A stretch of DNA of 64,000 nt, taken from the NCBI GenBank assembly GCA_025359785.1, contig JANYET010000053.1, positions 1-64,000 on the forward strand, in the 5' to 3' direction. The notes under the pieces were generated by a model. It was not told where the DNA came from and made no database searches. It was given only the letters and a program-made list of their open reading frames with translations. Each line of letters opens with the position of its first letter. Positions within the stretch are counted from its first letter, which is position 1. This DNA comes from Alphaproteobacteria bacterium. Lineage in GTDB: Bacteria > Pseudomonadota > Alphaproteobacteria > Caulobacterales > Caulobacteraceae. Shown here one piece after another: positions 48,368 through 56,702 of this stretch. The position numbers were made by a program, and so were the translations under genes.

Positions 48368-48371
48368 ACAC
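48358..48371. promoter_or_regulatory. Palindromic operator over the gntR start codon
   Basis: Perfect palindrome GTGTATGCATACAC (48358-48371) spanning the predicted transcription start and ATG of the GntR-family gene. GntR proteins of the YtrA sub-family bind palindromic GT..AC operators; here binding would block initiation of its own leaderless transcript. Inferred from position and symmetry. Confidence 0.7.
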
Positions 48372-48375
48372 TCAT

Positions 48376-48403
48376 ACAATACGCCCAAGCCATGGCGTGT
48401 CAA
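48376..48403 (-). promoter_or_regulatory. gntR-slipin promoter (leaderless)
   Basis: Minus strand TTGACA (48398-48403), 16 bases, TATTGT (48376-48381), 8 bases before the ATG at 48367, so transcription starts at or near the first base of the start codon. One of the clearest promoters in the window. Confidence 0.8.
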
Positions 48404-48488
48404 CGGGCGCCCAAAATGAGTATCCGGGACCGTGCGATCGTCGCGGAAATCTGCGTGACTGGAGTTTCCAGCCATAGGGTGACCCTCG

Positions 48489-48794
48489 ATGAGTCGCGAC
48501 GACGACGAAGGCGGCGAGCCGTCCCGTGCCGAGGCGAAAGCCGAAACCGGGTTCACCGCGTCGCAGAGCTATCTCCAGATGCACATCGGTCGCCTGATGC
48601 GTAACCGCCGGCGGATGGTGGAGATGACCCAACAGCAGCTGGCGACCAACTGCGGCGTGTCCTTCCAGCAGATCCAGAAATACGAAGCCGGAGAGGCCAG
48701 CATCTACGCAGCGCGGCTTTGGGCCATCGCTTGCGCCCTTGGGGTTTCCGTCGGCTACTTCTTTGAGAGCGCGCCGAGCCGAGCCAGGCTTTAG
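48489..48794 (+). CDS. XRE-family helix-turn-helix protein
   Basis: 101-aa DNA-binding protein: a hydrophilic N-terminus (MSRDDDEGGEPSRAEAKAE) then an XRE/Cro helix-turn-helix (MTQQQLATNCGVSFQQIQKYEAGEASIYAARLWAIACALG) and a short tail. The Cro-like recognition helix and QIQKYEAG resemble alphaproteobacterial stress or developmental regulators. Divergent from the gntR gene across 121 bases, where CTGGA-GTT-TCCAG forms a small palindrome near 48459. Targets unknown. Confidence 0.83.
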   Translation: MSRDDDEGGEPSRAEAKAETGFTASQSYLQMHIGRLMRNRRRMVEMTQQQLATNCGVSFQQIQKYEAGEASIYAARLWAIACALGVSVGYFFESAPSRARL

Positions 48795-48842
48795 GCTTGG
48801 CCGCTCGTCCTGACCGGCTGATCCCTGTCAGCCGAGAACGCC

Positions 48843-50138
48843 CTACCCCGCCGGGAAGGTCAGGTTGGGCTGCGCGGTCCAGGGGTTGGCATGGCTGCGC
48901 GGAGCGCTCAGCACCAGGCGGCCGCCGAGGCCGGAGCGGCCGATGCCCTCGGCCTCGTAGAGCGCCTCGAACCCGTCGGGCGAGGCCGCGCTCTTCGCCA
49001 GGGCCTTCAGCGCCTCGGGACTGGCCAGCGCCTCGGCGGCCTGGGCCAAACCGGTATCGCGGTCGCCAGCGACAATGACGATGCGGTTGCCGCTCGGCCC
49101 CTTGAAGGCGGTGACGTAGCCATAGTCGCGCCGCGTGGCGTCCGCCCCGTTCGCATAGCCGGGACTGGGGCCGCCCTCCTGGCTGACGTAGGCCCTGTGG
49201 GTCACCTTGTCGGTCAGTTCGTCATAGGTCTCGCCGACCACGAACCGCGAGGCCGCGAACACCGGAGCGCGCAGGATGCCGAGGCCGGAGAGATAGCCCA
49301 CATAGACGATGTTGTTGCGCTTCAGCATCTCCGGCGTGAGGTCCGAGGCCATCACCACGCGCAGGCTGTCGGCGTGCGACGCGCCTCTGGCGACGATCGG
49401 CACGATGCTGCGCAGCGCGAAGGCCGCGCCCACCGGCAGGTAGTAGAGGTCAAGGTCGCGGTAGCTGCCCATGGCCTTGGGGTTGTCCATCAGCCAGGCG
49501 TCCAGATCCTCACGGCTGTTGATGCCGTATTCCCGGACCAGCCGGTTGACGCCCGACCGCTCGTCGATTTCGCCGAAGATGTAGTAGTCGCCGAGCACCA
49601 GCAGCGTCGGGCCCTCGGCCTTGACCAGCGGCGCCCAGGCAGCGCTGGCCTGCGCCCTCGACAGCGCCCGCTCCGTGCCGTGGGTGGTCCAGAAGGCGGC
49701 CCAGGCCGCGATATTGAGCCCCACCAGGACCGCGACGCCGGCGAGCGCCAGCCGCCGCCCGTCGCGCGGCGGACGGACCTGGGGCGCGGCCGATCCGGAC
49801 CGGGGCTCGGCCACCATGCGGTACTCGCCCTTGGGCACCGAGAGCCGGACGGGGTCGTCACGGCCCGGGCCGGCGTAGAACTCGTCCAACTTGCGGCGCA
49901 GACGATGGACGGCCACCCGTACCGAGGCGTCCTGCGCGCCGTCGAAGGCCGAGCTGCGCCCGAACACGGCGGCGGCGACCTCGAACTCCTTGGGGCGCAT
50001 TCCCGTCTGGCCGCACGCCGCCAGATAGTCGAACAACCGGTTCAGCCCGTCCGAACGGCCGAGCGCGCGGCGCGCGCGCAAGGCGGCGGCCAGCGCGGCG
50101 ATCCGGTCTCCCGCAGCCTCGGTCTCGGTGTCGGACAA
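48843..50138 (-). CDS. Membrane-anchored winged-helix (OmpR-type) regulator-like protein
   Basis: 431-aa protein with an N-terminal winged-helix region (RSDGLNRLFDYLAACGQTGMRPKEFEVAAAVFG, with DASVRVAVHRLRRKLDEFY as recognition part), one transmembrane helix (LALAGVAVLVGLNIAAWAAFW, about residues 130-150) and a large C-terminal sensor-like domain with VLGDYYIFGEID and VGYLSGLGILRAPVFAASRF. Design resembles ToxR/CadC-type membrane regulators. The start is the TTG at 50138. Divergent from a cytochrome-like lipoprotein, with CTGTAAC direct repeats between them. Confidence 0.75.
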   Translation of the reverse strand: MSDTETEAAGDRIAALAAALRARRALGRSDGLNRLFDYLAACGQTGMRPKEFEVAAAVFGRSSAFDGAQDASVRVAVHRLRRKLDEFYAGPGRDDPVRLSVPKGEYRMVAEPRSGSAAPQVRPPRDGRRLALAGVAVLVGLNIAAWAAFWTTHGTERALSRAQASAAWAPLVKAEGPTLLVLGDYYIFGEIDERSGVNRLVREYGINSREDLDAWLMDNPKAMGSYRDLDLYYLPVGAAFALRSIVPIVARGASHADSLRVVMASDLTPEMLKRNNIVYVGYLSGLGILRAPVFAASRFVVGETYDELTDKVTHRAYVSQEGGPSPGYANGADATRRDYGYVTAFKGPSGNRIVIVAGDRDTGLAQAAEALASPEALKALAKSAASPDGFEALYEAEGIGRSGLGGRLVLSAPRSHANPWTAQPNLTFPAG

Positions 50139-50143
50139 GCCCG

Positions 50144-50160
50144 CTGTAACCTTCTGTAAC
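50144..50160. promoter_or_regulatory. Direct repeat CTGTAAC in the divergent gap
   Basis: CTGTAAC at 50144-50150 and 50154-50160, exact copies with 10-base period (one helical turn), between the membrane regulator (start at 50138) and the cytochrome-like lipoprotein (start at 50244). A plausible binding site of the regulator; role inferred. Confidence 0.4.
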
Positions 50161-50243
50161 CCCTGAAGAGACCGTATTTAACCGGACAGGGGCGCGAATG
50201 GCAAAGTATGGGTTGAGGCAACAAGACTGCCGAGGATTTGAAC

Positions 50244-50825
50244 TTGAAGCGCCTGATCACCTTCGCGGCCTGCGCCGCCTTGCCGCTGGCCTTCATGCTC
50301 GGCTGTTCGCCGCAGACGCCGGTCAAGGTCGCCGACGCCGGTGGCGGCGCGAAATACAACATCGACGCCCTGCCGATGCCGGAGTTCATGGGCCACGTGG
50401 TCGATCCGGCCTCGTTCGCCTATTGGAAGGGCTCCGGCACCGAGGAGACGGGCAAGGGCACGAAGGATCTGGCGCCCACCACCGAGGAGGGCTGGGAGGC
50501 CATGGAAACCGCCGCCGCGGTGCTGATCGAGGCCGGTAACGCCCTGCAGCTTCCCGGCCGTGAGCGCCCAGGCAACTGGTACAAGTACGCCCAGGCCCTG
50601 ACCGCCGAGGCGGTGCTCGCCAAGGCCGCGGCCGGCAAGCACGACAAGGCCGCGACGTATGACGAAGGCGCCAAGATCTATCTGATCTGCACGTCGTGCC
50701 ACAAAGAGTACGTGATCGACCCGGGCATCAAGGCCAACGGCCCCGCCAAGGGTAACCCGCTGCCGGACTGGCCGGCGGACATCAAGGCCAAGCAAAAGGT
50801 CTTCGAGGCCAAACCCGCCACCTGA
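50244..50825 (+). CDS. Cytochrome c-like lipoprotein
   Basis: 193-aa lipoprotein with a signal (MKRLITFAACAALPLAFMLGC) and a heme-binding CXXCH motif (CTSCHKEYV) near residue 150, in a cytochrome c'/four-helix-like body (MPEFMGHVVDPASFAYWKGSG, APTTEEGWEAMETAAAVLIEAG). Probably a periplasmic electron carrier. I use the TTG at 50244 rather than the TTG at 50238, because GAGGA at 50232-50236 fits the spacing only for the former. A paralogue with the same layout lies at 59694-60314. Confidence 0.8.
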   Translation: MKRLITFAACAALPLAFMLGCSPQTPVKVADAGGGAKYNIDALPMPEFMGHVVDPASFAYWKGSGTEETGKGTKDLAPTTEEGWEAMETAAAVLIEAGNALQLPGRERPGNWYKYAQALTAEAVLAKAAAGKHDKAATYDEGAKIYLICTSCHKEYVIDPGIKANGPAKGNPLPDWPADIKAKQKVFEAKPAT

Positions 50826-50931
50826 CCGCGGACCGCCAAAACCAGGACTATCGGGGGAAATCGAAAAAGATCTCCCAGGTCTTTTGGCGGCCATGAATCC
50901 GCGCGATGGTCGTTTCCGAAGAGGAACAGCC

Positions 50932-51291
50932 ATGCGTAAGATCATCGTCGCTACAGCCGCCATCGCCGCGCTCGCCATCGCAGGCGAGGCTAGCGCCCAC
51001 GCCCGGCTGCTGATGGGCGCGCCAAAGGCCGGCTCGACCGTCGCCGCGCCGAAGGCGCTGACGCTGCGCTACAGCGAGGAACTGGTCCCCGCCGCCAGCC
51101 ACGTCACCGTCACCGGCCCGGCAGGCGCGGCCATCGCCACCGGCCCGCTCACCGTCGACGCCAAGACCCGGCGGGTCGCCACCGTGCCCTTCGTGGCGCC
51201 ACCGGCCGCAGGCGCCTACAAGGTCGCCTGGCACATGAAAACCGAGGACGGCCACGAGACCGACGGGACCTTCGCCTTCACCGTGAAATAG
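50932..51291 (+). CDS. copC: Copper resistance protein CopC
   Basis: 119-aa periplasmic copper-binding protein: signal (IIVATAAIAALAIAGEASA), start of the mature chain at HARLLMGAPKAG (the copper-ligand histidine is the first residue), TLRYSEELVPAASHVTVTGPAG and C-terminal AYKVAWHMKTEDGHETDG. The start at 50932 follows GAGGAA. No copD partner follows; instead a PepSY/TonB module on the opposite strand. A 78-base copy of its 3' end lies at 55125-55202. Confidence 0.9.
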   Translation: MRKIIVATAAIAALAIAGEASAHARLLMGAPKAGSTVAAPKALTLRYSEELVPAASHVTVTGPAGAAIATGPLTVDAKTRRVATVPFVAPPAAGAYKVAWHMKTEDGHETDGTFAFTVK

Positions 51292-51319
51292 CGGCCAGCC
51301 ACCGCGATGGCCCGTGGTT

Positions 51320-52750
51320 TCAGGTGCGTACCGTCAACCTGAGCCGGCGAACCGCCGCCAGCAGCCCGGTGATCGAGAACGCGAACCCCGCCGACAGCGG
51401 GATCAGCAGCAGGGTGATGCGCAGCACCGGCCGGTCCGAAAGGCCCGGGAAATTGTAGGTATGCAGCATGTAGTAGACCCAGGCGTAGGCGGCACGGCTG
51501 CGGTCCATGACCACCATGACCCGGCCGGATTGGCCATCGACGTAAAGCCGCTCCGTCGTCCGGCCCTCCAGCCGAATCAGGCGCGCGCTGGACCCCAGAC
51601 CTTCGGCCTTGGCATAGGGACTATCGGCAATGACCGGCGAAACCTCCACGATCTGCTCGCCGGGCCAACCGTATCGGACGGCCTTGATGAGAAGGTCTGG
51701 CGGCAGGCCATTCGAAGCTTGCACCCCGGCTGACCCGGTCGTCAAAACCTTGATTGGCCCAAGCCCAGGCCCGTCGGCGGCGGCGACTTCGCGCCCGGCT
51801 ACCCGGCCGAAACGGACGACGGAGGCGCCCTGCAAAGCCCGGAGGTCCGCCGGCTCAAGGCGCCTGGGCGTGGGCGCCGGCCCGTCGCGATAGCGAGCGA
51901 TGGCGGACGGACCCGCCTCACCGTCGGAGAACAGCCGGCCATGATCCATCGAGAGCCAGCCACTGGTAATCCAACACGCGACGAACAGCCCAGCGCAAAG
52001 GCCGAGCAGATGATGCCAGCGTAGAAGCCCTTTGAACGGTGAGGCAGTCTGTCCCGCCCGCAGGCGCGTCACGGTGCGGGAGATCCCTAGGGTCAGCCCC
52101 GCGGTGACGCTGGCGAGACCGACCAGCGAGACGATCCAGACGGTCCAGTCCCAGAGCGCGAAGCTGCGCCGGATCGGCACGATGTAGATCCAGTGGATCA
52201 CCGACCCAAGCCAGTTGCAGGCGCGCTCGTAGCGGACGGTCCGCTGGATCACTTCGCCGGTGCGCGCGGACACGTAGAGTTCGGTGCCGGGCGCATCCTC
52301 GAGCCGGGCGCGGAACACCGGCCGCACGGGGTCGAACTGTTGGTGCACGACCCATTGATCGTAATCGAACGGTCCATCCAGTCGCTTGACCGGAGCTCGC
52401 CCGAAGGCCGCCGCGATGCGCGCGGCGACTGGGCCGTCGATCGCCGGCAGCCTTGCCCCATCCACGGCGGACAACACGGTCGCATGGCCGTCCACCGCCG
52501 CCACATAGACCGGCGTGCTGTCCCGATCGATCAGGCGCAGATCGGCGGAGTCCGCCAAGTGGCCCCGCGCGATGTCCGGGCCGATCGCCACGGCGCCCAT
52601 GCGGATCGCGGCCGACCCCCGGGCCGCGTCGCTCGCCCCCAGCGAAGGGAAGGCCACGAACACCATCATGGCCCCCGTCGCGAACCAGGTGGCGAACATC
52701 AGGCTCAAGACCACGCCCACCCAGCGGTGGAAGAGGACCAGCAGCCTCAC
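51320..52750 (-). CDS. PepSY-associated transmembrane (iron reductase-like) protein
   Basis: 476-aa inner-membrane protein with four helices (FHRWVGVVLSLMFATWFATGAMMVF; WTVWIVSLVGLASVTAGLTLG; WHHLLGLCAGLFVACWITSG; near the C-terminus LRITLLLIPLSAGFAFSITG) and two large PepSY periplasmic domains. HRW and WHHLLG histidines may bind heme. Such proteins are often encoded next to TonB receptors and thought to reduce ferric siderophores. GTG start at 52750; it follows the receptor by 24 bases as a two-gene operon. Confidence 0.85.
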   Translation of the reverse strand: MRLLVLFHRWVGVVLSLMFATWFATGAMMVFVAFPSLGASDAARGSAAIRMGAVAIGPDIARGHLADSADLRLIDRDSTPVYVAAVDGHATVLSAVDGARLPAIDGPVAARIAAAFGRAPVKRLDGPFDYDQWVVHQQFDPVRPVFRARLEDAPGTELYVSARTGEVIQRTVRYERACNWLGSVIHWIYIVPIRRSFALWDWTVWIVSLVGLASVTAGLTLGISRTVTRLRAGQTASPFKGLLRWHHLLGLCAGLFVACWITSGWLSMDHGRLFSDGEAGPSAIARYRDGPAPTPRRLEPADLRALQGASVVRFGRVAGREVAAADGPGLGPIKVLTTGSAGVQASNGLPPDLLIKAVRYGWPGEQIVEVSPVIADSPYAKAEGLGSSARLIRLEGRTTERLYVDGQSGRVMVVMDRSRAAYAWVYYMLHTYNFPGLSDRPVLRITLLLIPLSAGFAFSITGLLAAVRRLRLTVRT

Positions 52751-52774
52751 GCGACGCGCCCGCCGCGCACCCGC

Positions 52775-54967
52775 CTAGAATTTCGCCGAGATATCGAACT
52801 GCACATAGCGCGGCCGCCCCAGGATCACCTCTGAAGGATAGAAGATATCCGCCGCCTGGACGTAGGCCTTGTCGTTCAGGTTATCGGCCCGGATCGACGC
52901 CGCCACGCGGTCGTTGAGGTGGTAGGTCACGTAGGCGTTGAGGGTCGCGTAGGCCTTCAGCGTGAGCGTGTTGGCGTTGTCCCCGGTCCGGTCGCCCACG
53001 TAGCGCACGCCGCCACCGACATCGACGGGCAGGCCGGCCACCTGCAGGTAGCTGCCCCACAGGTTGGCGACCCATTTGGGCGCGTTGGGAATCTGGTTGC
53101 CGCTGGCGTTGACCAGCGCGCCCGAGCCGTCGACGAAGGCGAACTCGCGGTACTTAGCCTCGGTGTAGGCCAGGTTGCCACTGAGCGTGAACGCCTGGGT
53201 GAGCTTGACGTCGGCGGTGGCTTCAAAGCCCTTCGAGCTCTCGCTACCGATCGGCACGGCGACGTCGGGCGAGATCGAGGTCAGCACATTGTCGCGGCGG
53301 ATGTCGAAGACCGCGAGGGTCGCGGATGCACGGTTCTGCGGGGCGCTGGCCTTCACGCCGGCCTCGAACTGGCGCGATTTGCCCAGCGAGAAGTTCTCGC
53401 CCGCGTTAACCAGGAAGATGTTCGAGCCGACTGGGTCCTGGCCCGTCGTGTAGGAGACATAGGGCGTCACATATTCGTTCACATCGTAGACCACGCCCAC
53501 CCGGTAGGTGGCCGGATGGTAGCTGCGCGCGAAGCTGCTGCCAGCGTTGAAACTGCCGTTGGCGTTGAAGTTCTTGCGGTCCAGATCGAGGTTGTCGTAG
53601 CGCCCGCCGGTCACCAGCTTCAGCTGCGGGGTGAGGCTAAGGATGTCCTCGAAGAACACCGCCGTGTCGTCCCACTTGGTCGGACTGCGGCGCGGCGCGA
53701 TCGGGCCGAACAGGCCCGGGCTCGGATGGAACGGATCGACGCTGTCGCCGTCCGGGAAGCCGCGCTCGCGGCTGAAGTCCAGGTGGCTGTAGTCGAAGCC
53801 GACGACCAGCTTGTTCTGCAGGCCGCCAATCGGATGGGCGATCGTCAGGCTCGCCTGATCGCCCCAGAGCTTCTGGTCGTGGAACACGAAGAACCGGTCT
53901 CGGTCGATCAGCTTGGTGACCGGGTTGAAGCTATAGGCCTCGGAGTCGATCCACCGGCGCTTGGCCCGATAGTCGTAGAGGTAGTTCTGGACGGTGATCG
54001 TCTCGTTCGGACGCCAGGTGGTCAGCAGTTGGGGCCAGTATTGCGTCCCCTCGATCTTCGAGTCCGCCACATTGTAGTTCACGAACCGCAGCCGCTTATC
54101 CAGCGTCAGACCTTGGCTCGATGAGACCGCGCCGCTCAGCGGATCGGTGGCGAACGCTTTGGTGACCAGCGGGGTCCCCCAGTAACCCGACGGATGATCC
54201 TGCAGGAAATCCATCGAGAACTGGACGTCGAGTTGCGCCGTCACATGCCACAGCAAGGTCGCGGTCGCGTCGAGCGAATCGCCGTGCGCGCCGTGAACGA
54301 AGCCGTCGGTCCCTGTGCGGCTCAGGTCCACCCGTAGCGCCAGGTCGTCACGCAGCGCGACAGACCCGCCGACGCCGAAGGCCGTTGTCCCGAAGCTGCC
54401 GCCCGCCGCATAGATTTCGCCCCGCGCCGGGCCGAAGGTCGGGGCCTTGTTGACCATGTTGACCGCGCCGCCGATCGCGCCCTGGCCATAGAGGACCGAG
54501 GCCGGGCCCTTCAGGACCTCGACGTTCGCCAGGTTGAAGCTGTTCTGCGGCCGGTTCACCATGTCGGACGGACCGACATAGATGCCGTTGTGCAGCACGG
54601 TGATCTGGGTGTCGGAGAACCCCCGGATGTGGAAATTCTCCAGGTCTCCAGGCGCGCCACCCGAGGTCACGCCGGGCAAGCTGTTGGCCGCTTCCTCTGC
54701 GGTGAGGTAGCCGCGGGTGCGCATCGTCTCGTCGGTGATGATGTCGAGGGTCGCGGGCGTCTCCTTGGCCGACAGGTCGAGCCGGCTTCCGGTGGGTGTG
54801 AATTGCTCCAAGGACCGAACCTGTTCGCCAGTGACGATCACCTCCGCCACCGCCGGCGCGACGCCCGCTATGTCCGCAGCTCGCGCACCGCTCGCCATCA
54901 GGCCCGCCGCCGCCCCGCCCAGCAGGAGGGCCCACCGCGACCTCGGCACGATATTGGACTGACCCAT
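52775..54967 (-). CDS. TonB-dependent siderophore receptor
   Basis: 730-aa outer-membrane receptor: signal peptide (RWALLLGGAAAGLMASGARA), an N-terminal TonB-box region (AEVIVTGEQV), plug domain (ETPATLDIITDETMRTRG, NFHIRGFSDTQITVLHNGIY, VEVLKGPASVLYGQGAIGGAVNM) and 22-strand barrel ending in FDISAKF, with terminal Phe. Imports ferric siderophore or a similar metal complex. GGGGA precedes the ATG. First gene of an operon with the PepSY protein; the whole module is bracketed by two copies of a copC fragment. Confidence 0.92.
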   Translation of the reverse strand: MGQSNIVPRSRWALLLGGAAAGLMASGARAADIAGVAPAVAEVIVTGEQVRSLEQFTPTGSRLDLSAKETPATLDIITDETMRTRGYLTAEEAANSLPGVTSGGAPGDLENFHIRGFSDTQITVLHNGIYVGPSDMVNRPQNSFNLANVEVLKGPASVLYGQGAIGGAVNMVNKAPTFGPARGEIYAAGGSFGTTAFGVGGSVALRDDLALRVDLSRTGTDGFVHGAHGDSLDATATLLWHVTAQLDVQFSMDFLQDHPSGYWGTPLVTKAFATDPLSGAVSSSQGLTLDKRLRFVNYNVADSKIEGTQYWPQLLTTWRPNETITVQNYLYDYRAKRRWIDSEAYSFNPVTKLIDRDRFFVFHDQKLWGDQASLTIAHPIGGLQNKLVVGFDYSHLDFSRERGFPDGDSVDPFHPSPGLFGPIAPRRSPTKWDDTAVFFEDILSLTPQLKLVTGGRYDNLDLDRKNFNANGSFNAGSSFARSYHPATYRVGVVYDVNEYVTPYVSYTTGQDPVGSNIFLVNAGENFSLGKSRQFEAGVKASAPQNRASATLAVFDIRRDNVLTSISPDVAVPIGSESSKGFEATADVKLTQAFTLSGNLAYTEAKYREFAFVDGSGALVNASGNQIPNAPKWVANLWGSYLQVAGLPVDVGGGVRYVGDRTGDNANTLTLKAYATLNAYVTYHLNDRVAASIRADNLNDKAYVQAADIFYPSEVILGRPRYVQFDISAKF

Positions 54968-55271
54968 GAATTCCCCAGCTTGATGTCGCAGAGTTTCGCG
55001 GGCCGCCCCTGACCCGTCGGTGCGCCCTATTTGACGCCGCGCCCTCTTAGGGGCCGCGCATTCCGCCTGACCAGTAAAGAACGGTTTCGCGCAGGTTACG
55101 GCACGTTGCAGCTGTGCCGTGCGTGCCTACAAGATCGCCTGGCGCATGAAAACCGAGGACGGCCACGAGACCGACGGAACCCTCGCCTTCACCGTGGAAT
55201 AGCCGGCGGATTAAGCGGAGCCTTGGCGGCGTTGCGGCGTTAGGATCGAACCTTCAGGGGATCTGATCGCC
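54968..55271. other. Intergenic region with copC remnant
   Basis: 304 bases between the divergent TonB receptor and NRAMP-type transporter genes. Only the copC 3' remnant (55125-55202) is recognisable. AGGGGAT just ahead of the transporter is a ribosome site. No clear promoter was found. Confidence 0.6.
55125..55202 (+). pseudogene. copC 3'-end remnant
   Basis: 78 bases matching 51214-51291 (the last 25 codons and stop of copC) at 73 of 78 positions, without gaps: AYKIAWRMKTEDGHETDGTL... then a stop. No start and no upstream coding homology. Same orientation as copC, 3911 bases away. Confidence 0.9.
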
Positions 55272-56582
55272 ATGAGTGAGCCCGTCGGCAGCGCCGCGCC
55301 CAACCCGCATGAAGACGTCAAACAGCCGGAGCGGCCGAAGCTGCTGCAGGTGCTGGGCCCCGGCCTGATCACCGGCGCCTCGGACGACGATCCCTCCGGC
55401 ATCGCGACCTATTCCCAGGCCGGCGCCCAGTTCGGTTTCGGTCTGGCCTGGGTGATGCTGTTCTCCTGGCCGCTGATGTGCGCCATCCAGGAGATCAGCG
55501 CGCGGATCGGCCGCGTCACTGGCCGCGGCATCGCCGGCAACCTGAAGAAGCACTATCCGAACCCGGTGGTCTATTCGGTCGTCACCCTGCTGGTGGTGGC
55601 CAACGTCATCAACATCGGCGCCGACCTGGGCGCGATGGGCGCGGGCCTGAAGCTGCTGATCGGCGGGCCGCAGCTGCTCTATGTGGCGCTGTTCGGACTG
55701 GTCACCGTGCTGCTGGAGGTGTTCTCCCGCTATTCGCGCTACGTCTCGATCCTGAAGTGGCTGACCCTGTCGCTGTTCGCCTATGTCGGCGTGGCGTTCG
55801 TCGTGCACATGCCGTGGCTCACGGTCGCCAAGGCCCTGGTGATCCCGCAGATCACCTTCACGCCCGCCTATATGACCGTGGTCGTCGCCATCCTCGGCAC
55901 CACCATCAGTCCCTACCTGTTTTTCTGGCAGGCGGAGGAGGAGGTCGAGGAGGTCAAGGAACGTCCCGACGCCAAGCCGCTGGAGCGCGCGCCGGAACAG
56001 GCCCGCGAAGAATTTCGCCGCATCCGCATCGACACCTATGTCGGCATGGGGATTTCCAACGCCGTCGCCCTGTTCATCATCCTGACCACTGCCGCGACCC
56101 TGCACGCCCACGGGATCACCGAGATCCAGACCTCGTCCCAGGCCGCCGAGGCGCTGAAGCCGATCGCCGGGTCGTTTGCCTTCGTGATCTTCGCCATCGG
56201 CATCATCGGCACCGGCATGCTGGCCCTGCCGGTGCTGGCCGGCTCGTCGGCCTATGCGCTGGGTGAGACTTTCGGCTGGCACGTGGGCCTGGCGCGCAGG
56301 CCGGGCCGCGCCAAGGCGTTCTACGCGACCATCGCCATCGCCACCGGCCTGGGCGTGCTGCTCAACTACAGCCCCATCGATCCGATCAAGGCGCTGTTCT
56401 GGAGCGCGGTGATCAACGGCGTGGTCGCCGTGCCGGTGATGGCGCTGATGATGCACCTCTCCAGCCACAAGCCGGCCATGGGCGACTTCCAGCTGGGCCG
56501 GGGGCTGAAGACCGTCGGCTGGCTCGCCACCGCGGTCATGGCCGCCGCCGCCGTCGGCCTGTTCGCGACCTGGGGGAAGTAG
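55272..56582 (+). CDS. NRAMP family divalent metal transporter, divergent clade
   Basis: 436-aa inner-membrane transporter with about 11 helices and the NRAMP fold. In helix 1 the canonical DPGN is replaced by DDDPSGI, and in helix 6 the MPH motif is replaced by SPY (TTISPYLFFWQAEEE). Classic Mn/Fe NRAMPs use these residues as metal ligands, so this belongs to a clade with altered selectivity, as in the magnesium-transporting NRAMP relatives. A Glu-rich loop EEEVEEVKERP follows helix 6. It stands beside a CopC/TonB metal module, but there is no Fur- or Mn-box visible. Confidence 0.85.
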   Translation: MSEPVGSAAPNPHEDVKQPERPKLLQVLGPGLITGASDDDPSGIATYSQAGAQFGFGLAWVMLFSWPLMCAIQEISARIGRVTGRGIAGNLKKHYPNPVVYSVVTLLVVANVINIGADLGAMGAGLKLLIGGPQLLYVALFGLVTVLLEVFSRYSRYVSILKWLTLSLFAYVGVAFVVHMPWLTVAKALVIPQITFTPAYMTVVVAILGTTISPYLFFWQAEEEVEEVKERPDAKPLERAPEQAREEFRRIRIDTYVGMGISNAVALFIILTTAATLHAHGITEIQTSSQAAEALKPIAGSFAFVIFAIGIIGTGMLALPVLAGSSAYALGETFGWHVGLARRPGRAKAFYATIAIATGLGVLLNYSPIDPIKALFWSAVINGVVAVPVMALMMHLSSHKPAMGDFQLGRGLKTVGWLATAVMAAAAVGLFATWGK

Positions 56583-56702
56583 GGCGCGCGCAGGTTTGCC
56601 GCGCTCCCGGCGATAGGCTACAGCCGATCATCGGGATCAAGCGGTGTCCCGGTTAGGCTCCCGAGCCCAACCACCGCGCAAGCTCCGCTTGGAGATCGCG
56701 CA

